NCBI GenBank assembly: GCA_030149995.1
Contig: JASLGV010000123.1
Span: 1 to 11,256, forward strand
Direction: 5' to 3'
Source of the DNA: Pedobacter sp.
Lineage (GTDB): Bacteria > Bacteroidota > Bacteroidia > Sphingobacteriales > Sphingobacteriaceae
DNA: 11,256 nt
Shown: positions 5,270-11,256 of the stretch, in pieces
Layout of the letters: each line of letters opens with the position of its first letter
Position numbering within the stretch: position 1 is the first letter of the stretch
Program-made: the position numbers and the translations under genes
Notes under the pieces: model-generated
Databases searched by the model: none
Told to the model about the DNA's origin: nothing
The model's input: the letters and a program-made list of their open reading frames with translations, nothing else

Positions 5270-7375
5270 TTAACGGATTACACTTCCCGGCTGAAAAGAT
5301 TCTTTTGGCGAAACAAAAGTAAGTTTACCTTCTGCATTTTCGGCCATTAAAATCATGCCTTGAGAGGTAATGCCTTTGATTTCGCGTGGGGCCAGGTTAA
5401 CCAGGATGCTTACCTGTGTACCAATAATCTCTTCTGGCTTAAAATATTCGGCAATTCCCGAAACCACCGTTCTTTGATCGATACCTGTATCGACCGTTAG
5501 TTTCAGTAATTTTTTGGTTTTTTCTACTTTAACGGCTTCTAAAATGGTTCCTGTGCGGATATCCAGCTTACCAAAATCCTCAAAGGTAATATCTTCTTTT
5601 GCCGGACTTACGGCAGCGGGTGCTAACTGGCTCGCCTTGGTATTGTTCAGTTTTTCGACCTGCTTTTCAATTGCCTCATCTTCAATTTTTTCAAATAAAA
5701 GTGCCGGCTCACCTAAATCATGTCCACGTTTGATCAGGTTTATTTTTCCTGCATCGTCCCATTCAAGTCCGCCGTAATTGAGCATTTTCATTAATTTATC
5801 GGCAGAGAAAGGCATAAACGGCTCAATCAGGATCTGCAGGTTGGCTGCAATCTGCAAGCTAATATTTAAGATGGTTCTTACCCGGTCTTCATCCGTTTTA
5901 ATCACTTTCCAGGGTTCCGTTTCAGCCAGGTATTTATTACCCAGACGTGCCACATTCATCACTTCGGCAAGTGCTTCTCGGAAACGGTAGTTTTCGATAG
6001 AATGGCTTATTTTCTGAGGGAAAGTAGCCAGTTCATCAATAACTGCCTGATCTTGCGGGGTAACCTCCATTATGGTTGGCACCACACCATTAAAATACTT
6101 ATGGGTAAGTACCATTACACGGTTAACAAAATTGCCTAAAATGGCAACCAGCTCATTGTTATTGCGCGCCTGAAAATCTTTCCAGGTAAAATCGTTGTCT
6201 TTTGTTTCCGGTGCTGTAGCGGTTAGTACATAACGCAATACATCCTGCTTACCTTCAAATTCTAAAAGGTATTCATTCAGCCATACTGCCCAGTTTTTTG
6301 AGGTAGAAATCTTTTGTCCTTCCAGGTTCAGGAATTCATTTGCCGGCACATTATCTGGCAAAATATAGCCTCCATGTGCCATCAACATGGCCGGAAAAAT
6401 AATACAATGGAAAACAATGTTATCTTTTCCGATAAAATGTACCAGTTTTGTTTCCTGATCCTTCCAGTATAATTCCCAATCGCATTTATTGCTTTCTACA
6501 TTGCTGATGTAATATTCTTCTGCTTTCGGATTCCATACATCCAGTTTGCCATAGTTGCAAAGCTCTTTGGTGGCCGATATGTAACCAATAGGCGCATCGA
6601 ACCAAACATACAATACCTTACCTTCGGCACCTTTAACCGGTACGCGAATGCCCCAGTCCAGATCACGGGTCATGGCTCTTGGCTGCAGGCCGGCATTTAA
6701 CCAGCTTTGACATTGCCCGTAAACATTCGGGCGCCATTCCTTATGACTTTCAATATAGGTTCGGAGTTGCGCTTCGTATTGGTCAAGCGGAAGGAACCAG
6801 TTTTTGGTTTCTTTTAATACCGGTGGATTACCGGAAAGGGTCGATTTAGGGTTAATCAGATCGGTGGCATTTAACGTACTCCCGCAGCTTTCGCACTGAT
6901 CGCCGTATGCATTTTCATTTCCGCATTTAGGGCAGGTACCGGTAATGTAGCGATCGGCCAGAAATTGCTTCGCGCTTTCATCATAATATTGCTCGGTAAC
7001 CTCTTCGGTAAACACGCCTTTTTTTTGCAAGGTTTCGAAAAAATCTGCTGCTGTCTGGTGATGTGTTAAGGAAGAAGTACGGTGATAAATATCAAACGAA
7101 ACACCAAAATCACGGAAAGAATCACCGATGATTTTATGGTATTTATCTACAATTTCTTGCGGACTAACCCCTTCGCGCTTAGCCTTTAAGGTAATCGGAA
7201 CACCATTTTCATCCGATCCGCAAACAAACTTAACATCTCTTTTATTCGAACGCAGGTAGCGCACATAAATATCAGCCGGAATATACACGCCCGCCAGGTG
7301 CCCGATATGAACGGGTCCGTTGGTATAAGGAAGCGCTGCCGTAACGGTATATCTTTTTATTTTACTATTATCCAA
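5270..7375 (-). CDS. metG: Methionyl-tRNA synthetase
   Basis: This cytoplasmic enzyme charges tRNA-Met with methionine using ATP. The 701 residues match the full-length bacterial type. The Rossmann-fold class I signature is [17 protein letters not shown], with HIGH at 23-26. The zinc knuckle CPKC...CESC has cysteines at 148, 151, 161 and 164. The KMSKS equivalent is KISTS (355-359, within [13 protein letters not shown]), as I recall for Bacteroidota. A helical anticodon-binding domain covers about 395-570. The C-terminal EMAP/Trbp111-like tRNA-binding OB domain, which also mediates dimerisation, starts near 596 ([20 protein letters not shown]) and ends SFQPGSVIR. The start is a TTG at 7375-7373: no ATG precedes the conserved [11 protein letters not shown], and an exact -7 promoter motif lies 20 bases upstream. 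The gene is divergent from the LD-carboxypeptidase across only 37 bases. Confidence 0.97.
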   Translation of the reverse strand: MDNSKIKRYTVTAALPYTNGPVHIGHLAGVYIPADIYVRYLRSNKRDVKFVCGSDENGVPITLKAKREGVSPQEIVDKYHKIIGDSFRDFGVSFDIYHRTSSLTHHQTAADFFETLQKKGVFTEEVTEQYYDESAKQFLADRYITGTCPKCGNENAYGDQCESCGSTLNATDLINPKSTLSGNPPVLKETKNWFLPLDQYEAQLRTYIESHKEWRPNVYGQCQSWLNAGLQPRAMTRDLDWGIRVPVKGAEGKVLYVWFDAPIGYISATKELCNYGKLDVWNPKAEEYYISNVESNKCDWELYWKDQETKLVHFIGKDNIVFHCIIFPAMLMAHGGYILPDNVPANEFLNLEGQKISTSKNWAVWLNEYLLEFEGKQDVLRYVLTATAPETKDNDFTWKDFQARNNNELVAILGNFVNRVMVLTHKYFNGVVPTIMEVTPQDQAVIDELATFPQKISHSIENYRFREALAEVMNVARLGNKYLAETEPWKVIKTDEDRVRTILNISLQIAANLQILIEPFMPFSADKLMKMLNYGGLEWDDAGKINLIKRGHDLGEPALLFEKIEDEAIEKQVEKLNNTKASQLAPAAVSPAKEDITFEDFGKLDIRTGTILEAVKVEKTKKLLKLTVDTGIDQRTVVSGIAEYFKPEEIIGTQVSILVNLAPREIKGITSQGMILMAENAEGKLTFVSPKESFQPGSVIR

Positions 7376-7394
7376 AACAATTTTTTTAATTTGG

Positions 7395-7402
7395 CAAAGA
7401 TA
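7395..7402 (-). promoter_or_regulatory. -7 promoter element for metG
   Basis: On the minus strand TATCTTTG matches TAnnTTTG exactly. It lies in the 37-base gap to the divergent LD-carboxypeptidase gene, 20 bases before the TTG start of metG. Upstream promoter sequence would have to lie inside the first codons of the neighbouring gene. Confidence 0.5.
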
Positions 7403-7412
7403 AGCGTTTTTA

Positions 7413-8315
7413 ATGATGATAAAGCAGCCAGCCTATTTAAAAAGAGGGGATAAAATTGCAATTGTTTGTCCGGCAAAAAAATTACCCAGTTCCATTAACC
7501 ATGCCATAAACATACTGAAAGAATGGGGTTTAGAAGTCCTGATTGGCGAGAGTGTTTATGCAAGCCACCATCAGTTTGCCGGAACCGACCAGTTACGAAC
7601 AACAGATTTACAACATTTTTTAGACAATAGCGAGGTTAAGGCAATTATTGCTGCCAGGGGCGGATATGGCATGATCCGGATTATTGACCAGCTTGATTTC
7701 ACCCTTTTTAACGAAAATCCGAAATGGATTGTTGGCTTTAGTGATGTAACTGTTTTGCTGAGTCATTTGGTTAGTTATACAGGTACACAGTGCATACATG
7801 CCCAAATGCCTTATACTTTTGAGGAAGCAACAAAAGAATCTTTAGTCTCGCTTCAGCATATCTTATTTGGCAACAAACCGCAGTACGAATACAGCAGTAG
7901 TTTTGCCAACAGACCCGGAAAAGCAAGCGGCCCATTGGTTGGCGGCAACTTAACCCTTTTGTGTGCTGTACAAGGCTCGGTTTCGGAAATGAATTTTGAT
8001 CAAAAAATTTTATTCCTGGAAGATGTGGGCGAACACGAGTATGCCATAGACCGCATGTTGCGCACCTTAAAACGCGCGGGGAAGCTAAAAAACCTGTCGG
8101 CACTTATTTTGGGTGCTTTTAACGAAATAAGTCCGGAGAAAATCCCTTTCGGGCAAACGGTTGAGCAGGTAATTGAAGAAATTGTACAGGAATATGATTT
8201 CCCGGTATGTTATGATTTCCCCACCGGACATATAGAAAACAACCTGGCCATGGTATTGGGATCATCGGTCGAAATAAACATTGAAAAACATCAGGTAAAC
8301 TTTAAATATATTTAA
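7413..8315 (+). CDS. ldcA: S66-family LD-carboxypeptidase (muropeptide L,D-carboxypeptidase)
   Basis: S66 peptidases remove the terminal D-Ala from murein tetrapeptides (L,D bond) during cytoplasmic peptidoglycan recycling. The 300-residue length is normal for the family and no signal peptide is present. All hallmarks are visible: an N-terminal Rossmann-like part ([17 protein letters not shown]), the [10 protein letters not shown] loop (81-90), the nucleophile Ser110 in [17 protein letters not shown] (173-183), Glu203 in [17 protein letters not shown], and His273 in FPTGHIENN. Two adjacent ATGs at 7413 and 7416 are equally possible starts. Its stop is 3 bases before the DoxX start, so the two genes are almost certainly one transcript ending at 8769-8792. 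The symbol follows the E. coli name for the activity; orthology in detail is not proven. Confidence 0.94.
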   Translation: MMIKQPAYLKRGDKIAIVCPAKKLPSSINHAINILKEWGLEVLIGESVYASHHQFAGTDQLRTTDLQHFLDNSEVKAIIAARGGYGMIRIIDQLDFTLFNENPKWIVGFSDVTVLLSHLVSYTGTQCIHAQMPYTFEEATKESLVSLQHILFGNKPQYEYSSSFANRPGKASGPLVGGNLTLLCAVQGSVSEMNFDQKILFLEDVGEHEYAIDRMLRTLKRAGKLKNLSALILGAFNEISPEKIPFGQTVEQVIEEIVQEYDFPVCYDFPTGHIENNLAMVLGSSVEINIEKHQVNFKYI

Positions 8316-8318
8316 CGC

Positions 8319-8726
8319 ATGGCAATTTTAGGCAACTTAGGAAAATACAGGAACACGGGATTATTATTTATTCGTTTAGGCATCGGTGCCATGTTTATTA
8401 TGCATGGCTTTCCAAAATTGGCCGGCGGCATTGAAACATGGAAAGGTCTCGGCGGAAGTATGAAATTAATAGGTATAGATTTTTTACCGGTATTCTGGGG
8501 GCTTATGGCCGCCGCTACAGAAACTTTGGGCGGCTTACTTTTAATTGTAGGGTTGTTTTTCAGGCCTGCCTGCATTCTGTTGGTTTTCACCATGATTATT
8601 GCAGCCCTGGTTCATTTATCGAAAGGAGATGGGATAGGAGGGGCCAGTCATGCCATTGAATTGGGCATTTTATTTTTCGGGTTAATATTTGTTGGTCCGG
8701 GTAAGTATAGCCTGGATAAGAAATAA
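8319..8726 (+). CDS. DoxX-family membrane protein
   Basis: This 135-residue integral membrane protein has four hydrophobic segments at about 13-31, 55-78, 82-101 and 110-127, the DoxX topology. Family features include the first helix RLGIGAMFIMHGFPKLAGG (about 19-37), the glycine-rich ETLGGLLLIVGLFFRPACIL in the second and third helices, and the 'HAIELGILFFGLIFVGPGKYSLD' ending typical of short DoxX proteins. DoxX proteins are named after a thiosulfate:quinone oxidoreductase subunit, but most bacterial members have no assigned reaction; some are linked to redox stress. The start ATG is 3 bases after the LD-carboxypeptidase stop, so translation is probably coupled. The strong terminator at 8769 follows. 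Confidence 0.92.
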   Translation: MAILGNLGKYRNTGLLFIRLGIGAMFIMHGFPKLAGGIETWKGLGGSMKLIGIDFLPVFWGLMAAATETLGGLLLIVGLFFRPACILLVFTMIIAALVHLSKGDGIGGASHAIELGILFFGLIFVGPGKYSLDKK

Positions 8727-8768
8727 AACCTGAATTATCCTGAAATAGACTTACCAATTTAACCATAG

Positions 8769-8800
8769 TCCCGGCTACGAAAATAGCCGGGATTCTTGTT
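8769..8800 (+). terminator. Rho-independent terminator of the carboxypeptidase-DoxX operon
   Basis: TCCCGGCTA (8769-8777) pairs perfectly with TAGCCGGGA (8784-8792) around CGAAAA. TTCTTGTT follows. It lies 42 bases after the DoxX stop. Confidence 0.85.
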
Positions 8801-8885
8801 GATACATACTTTCTTATCAATTAACTTTACAATAATAGAGTACCCGTACTCAACTCTAAAATTTTTAATGAAATACTATAAGCTA

Positions 8886-8919
8886 AAAGTCCTTAACTGA
8901 ATGAGCAGATAAGGACTTT
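8886..8919 (-). terminator. Hairpin downstream of the secreted MORN-like gene
   Basis: AAAGTCCTTA (8886-8895) pairs perfectly with TAAGGACTTT (8910-8919) around a 14-base loop. On the minus strand the stem runs into TTTTAGCTT. This fits a terminator for the minus-strand gene ending at 8974, although the 54-base spacing is longish. Three tandem GAATT units (8926-8940) lie between the hairpin and the gene. Confidence 0.55.
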
Positions 8920-8973
8920 ATTATTGAATTGAATTGAATTAATGTATTTCAGGACGTGGTCTATACAATCTCA

Positions 8974-9663
8974 TTATAACCAATCAACACGTTTATGATC
9001 TCCGTGTTCATTCTGTGATGGCAATTTAATTTTTATTTTAAATTCACTTGGGTAATTGGTTCCATTATAAGAAGCTGGGATCCACTCAATGTTAAAAATA
9101 TCGTTACTTATTTTAAAGCCGATGCTATAACTTTTCTTTTTTGCAACATAATCAACTGTATACTCAACAATTCCGTCTGCATTAATGTGAGCTGTAACAT
9201 AAACAGATTCTTTATCAATTGTGTTTCGGTGTTCATGTAATATTGCGTCGCGGGCAGCAATAGAAGCCAGTAGAAAATACTGTTCCAAAGAAAATATTGG
9301 TAATGATAATGAAGCCTTCTGATTAATCTCTTCATTCCCTGAATTGACACTTACATTTGCCAAGGCAAGGGTTTTATCATCAACGAATAAAAGTTTTTTC
9401 TCATCGTAATTGTACCGCATGTACAACGATTTGTCCTTATTAAAAAAATACCAATTACCAACTCTTTTCTCATTTACATAATTCCCCCTTAATAGATTGA
9501 CGCCATCTTTATCTATTGAATACAAACCATTAAACCGGTTATTTAAGATTTGATAAGTTAATTTAGATCCATCAGGGAGGCTCAATTTCTTTTCTTGAAT
9601 GTTTTGAGCTAAACAAATATTTCCCAGAAATATTGCTATAGTTAATGCTAAATACTTCCTCAT
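8974..9663 (-). CDS. Secreted protein with MORN-like segment and possible TonB-C-like domain
   Basis: This 229-residue protein starts at the ATG at 9663. MRKYLALTIAIFLGNICLAQ is a clear signal peptide, probably cleaved after Ala19. Residues about 45-90 (GLYSIDKDGVNLLRGNYVNE, then KRVGNWYFFNKDKSLYMRYN) have the 'G-x-Y-x-n-G-x-r-x-G-x-W-x-y' rhythm of MORN/YwqK-type repeats common in Bacteroidota exported proteins. Residues about 153-215 (VTAHINADGIVEYTVDYVAK ... IEWIPASYNGTNYPSEFKIK) resemble the C-terminal fold of TonB-like proteins: a strand with a 'dG' turn, then W-x-P-A-x-x-N-G before the last strand. No TonB membrane anchor or proline linker is present, so energy transduction is unlikely. 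Function is unknown. The start codon lies 11 bases after a terminator-like hairpin and U-tract. Confidence 0.8.
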   Translation of the reverse strand: MRKYLALTIAIFLGNICLAQNIQEKKLSLPDGSKLTYQILNNRFNGLYSIDKDGVNLLRGNYVNEKRVGNWYFFNKDKSLYMRYNYDEKKLLFVDDKTLALANVSVNSGNEEINQKASLSLPIFSLEQYFLLASIAARDAILHEHRNTIDKESVYVTAHINADGIVEYTVDYVAKKKSYSIGFKISNDIFNIEWIPASYNGTNYPSEFKIKIKLPSQNEHGDHKRVDWL

Positions 9664-9674
9664 AATTTTAAGTT

Positions 9675-9709
9675 AAAAAAAGGGGTTAGCTATAAATTAA
9701 CTAACCCCT
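9675..9709 (-). terminator. Rho-independent terminator of the SusD/DUF1735 operon (or attenuator of the next gene)
   Basis: On the minus strand AGGGGTTAG and CTAACCCCT (plus 9701-9709 and 9681-9689) form a perfect 9-pair stem around 11 bases. A run of T's (plus 9675-9680) follows directly. It begins 19 bases after the DUF1735 stop and ends just 11 bases before the ATG of the next minus-strand gene. Confidence 0.85.
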
Positions 9710-9728
9710 CTTATAAATTTAAAGACTT

Positions 9729-10586
9729 TTAATCAAGTTTGGTAAACTTTTCTGTAAAAGTTCTTGCTCCTCCATTAGAGGTCCAATTAACAGTAAGTGT
9801 TTTAGTAGCCGGATCCCATTTACTTCCAGCCAAAGTAGCAATTGGAAGAAGTGAATCCATAAAAACAGTTACGTTGTTTGTAGCCGGATCAATTCGATAC
9901 TCAACCAAATTTGTATAAGCTCCAATTAAACCTGGATTGATTTTTACTGAATTTGGTCCTACTGTAGTTAAGCTAATGGTTTTATCACCATTCCCTAAAG
10001 ATGTAGTATAAACATATCTGTAACTGCCGTGATACTGATTTTTAGCACTAACATTTAGTAATATGGTTCCAAAGTTTTTGCTTACCGTTCCATAAGTTGA
10101 AGATGTTATTGAAATTGGCAAAGCATACTTTTTAGTAAAATCAAATGCATTTGTATTATAAGTAACTTTAACAGTTGCCGATCTTTGCCCTTTTGGAATC
10201 GTTACGGTAGATGTTGTAATTTTATACAATGTACTTGGTAGCTCAACATAAGGTACAAATGAAGGTATAATAGACTTATCAGCATTTAGCTCTGTTACGG
10301 CACTGCTTTTTACCCCGATATTTAAAACAACATCTTGAGGTGCAGGATCAGCTCCAGACAGCTGAACAACATAAGTTACTTCCAGTGCATCACTTGTAGC
10401 ATAAGCCACAGGAAAAACTGTATATAATGACCCCTCAGGTGTTTCACCAGATGGCGCTGCCGGGTTTTTAAATTCAACTACACTTGGGCTTCCTTTCGGA
10501 TTAAGTAAATCAAATTTATTTTTAAGACATGATGACAAAACAAATGTTGCCAGCAAAGCCATAATTAATATCCTATATCTTTTCAT
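9729..10586 (-). CDS. DUF1735 (BT_3987-like) surface lipoprotein
   Basis: This 285-residue protein begins MKRYRILIMALLATFVLSSC, a lipoprotein signal peptide with lipobox LSSC and Cys20 as the modified residue. Residues about 35-175 form the DUF1735/BT_3987-like beta-sandwich: VVEFKNP, then FPVAYATSDALEVTYVVQLS, LNADKSIIPSFVPYVELPST and the 'TIPKGQRSATVKVTYN' strand. Residues about 180-285 (YHGSYRYVYTTSLGNGDKTI ... DPATKTLTVNWTSNGGARTF) resemble a DUF4361-type C-terminal domain. Such proteins are encoded directly after SusC/SusD pairs and are probably surface glycan-binding lipoproteins (SusE/F-like). The gene follows the SusD-like_2 gene on the same strand after 17 bases and ends the operon at the hairpin 9681-9709. 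Confidence 0.93.
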   Translation of the reverse strand: MKRYRILIMALLATFVLSSCLKNKFDLLNPKGSPSVVEFKNPAAPSGETPEGSLYTVFPVAYATSDALEVTYVVQLSGADPAPQDVVLNIGVKSSAVTELNADKSIIPSFVPYVELPSTLYKITTSTVTIPKGQRSATVKVTYNTNAFDFTKKYALPISITSSTYGTVSKNFGTILLNVSAKNQYHGSYRYVYTTSLGNGDKTISLTTVGPNSVKINPGLIGAYTNLVEYRIDPATNNVTVFMDSLLPIATLAGSKWDPATKTLTVNWTSNGGARTFTEKFTKLD

Positions 10587-10603
10587 CTTAAATCTTTTTA
10601 TTA

Positions 10604-11256
10604 TTATTTGGCATAAAATATTTTAGTCGTATAAGAGTTAACACCCTTCGGTACGTTCTCAGAGTTAACCTGAAATTCTATTGCCGGATATAAAATTCTT
10701 GTTGGTATTTTATCAATAGATGGAACTCCTGATTTTATTGATGCAAAACTTTCAGTTGGCACCAATGATCCGGCAACGATATAAGGGAAGCCCGTTCTTC
10801 TAAACTCATTATAACCCTCTTCGCTGCTGATAAGGTTTACAGCAATGTATTTTTGTGTAATAATTGCCTCCAATTGTCTGCTGTTAACATCCTGATTTCT
10901 ATCAGTAGCTGCGGGAGTTGTTGTTTTATCCCAGTTTGCTAAATAACTGTTTGTATTGGCAGCAACATAATTATTTTTTAAAGTAACTGCTGGAGTTGTA
11001 TTGAAGTAAATATTACCTGCATTCTTATATAAATAATTAAAAGATGCAGTGATTCCATTCTCAAACAATGTTTTAGTAGATCCAGCCAAAGAAGGTAAAA
11101 TGTTAACTGAAGGTAAAGATGCCTCTGCTTGCAGGAAATAAGATTCCGATGCTAAAATCAAGACTTGCCCCATCGTTGCTCCTTTTAATACACCACCAAC
11201 ATCTGCGGCAGCGTTTGCAGTTGTTCCGGTAGGTCTAGAAGCTCTTCCAATTCCGC
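10604..11256 (-). CDS. SusD-like_2 outer-membrane lipoprotein, C-terminal part (5' end outside window)
   Basis: The minus-strand frame is open from the right window edge to the TAA at 10604-10606, so the gene continues upstream. The ATG at 11173 is internal: the preceding codons (…TANAAADVGGVLKGAT) are in frame without a stop. Family marks of the SusD/RagB-like_2 group are visible: the ILASESYFLQAEASL helix, FENGITASFNYL, YLANWDK, QLEAIITQKYIAVNLISSEE, the EFRRTGFPYI signature, and the PTRILYPAIEFQVNSENVP ending. It binds ligands at the cell surface together with a SusC-type transporter, expected further right. It belongs to a different SusD subfamily from the gene at the left edge, so the window edges show two separate uptake loci. 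Specificity cannot be told. Confidence 0.93.
   Translation of the reverse strand, partial: GIGRASRPTGTTANAAADVGGVLKGATMGQVLILASESYFLQAEASLPSVNILPSLAGSTKTLFENGITASFNYLYKNAGNIYFNTTPAVTLKNNYVAANTNSYLANWDKTTTPAATDRNQDVNSRQLEAIITQKYIAVNLISSEEGYNEFRRTGFPYIVAGSLVPTESFASIKSGVPSIDKIPTRILYPAIEFQVNSENVPKGVNSYTTKIFYAK

Noticed and set aside
5514..5990. Plus-strand open frames within metG
   Set aside because: They are antisense shadows of a complete, strongly conserved MetRS.
7771..8103. Minus-strand open frame inside the LD-carboxypeptidase gene
   Set aside because: It lies antisense to a complete S66 peptidase with all catalytic residues; the translation is not protein-like.
8926..8940. Three tandem GAATT units
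   Set aside because: Too short and AT-rich to be more than a chance microsatellite; no link to a gene start.

Overview
The window looks like a chromosomal segment from a Bacteroidota bacterium, most likely Sphingobacteriaceae (Pedobacter or Mucilaginibacter type). The evidence is gene content: SusD-family proteins at both ends, a DUF1735 lipoprotein, DUF6520-like and DUF6266-like proteins, and a methionyl-tRNA synthetase with a KISTS motif and a C-terminal tRNA-binding domain. Several promoters also carry the Bacteroidota -7 motif TAnnTTTG. The genus is an inference and cannot be proven from this sequence alone.

Left flank (1-917): the AT-rich 3' end of a SusD/RagB gene enters from the left edge. 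It converges through a hairpin terminator on a small secreted DUF6520-like protein. Accessory block (about 960-4920): this stretch is visibly richer in GC than both flanks. It holds a small winged-helix protein and a Crp/Fnr-type regulator on the minus strand, and a divergent MerR/excisionase-type HTH protein on the plus strand. About 550 bases of hairpin- and repeat-rich DNA without a credible gene follow, then a DUF6266 protein with its own terminator. Next come three overlapping plus-strand genes: a three-helix membrane protein, a secreted TIGR02594/CHAP-like cell-wall hydrolase, and a 58-residue one-helix membrane protein. A frameshifted excisionase-like gene closes the block, and its end lies about 100 bases from the 3' end of a tRNA-Arg(CCT) gene.

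Housekeeping block (4986-8792): this contains tRNA-Arg with promoter and terminator, metG (TTG start), and a divergent S66 LD-carboxypeptidase that is tightly coupled to a DoxX membrane protein. Right flank (8886-11256, minus strand): a SusD-like_2 gene running off the right edge and a DUF1735 lipoprotein form the 3' end of a second glycan-uptake operon. Its hairpin/U-tract lies just before a secreted protein with a MORN-like segment and a possible TonB-C-like domain.

The best candidate for something undescribed is the overlapping membrane protein / hydrolase / small membrane protein cassette at 3688-4653. It has the layout of a phage lysis module but sits in a small island with regulators, a DUF6266 gene and an excisionase relic, without phage structural genes in view. 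It could be a domesticated lysis or cell-wall-remodelling device; this is inference.
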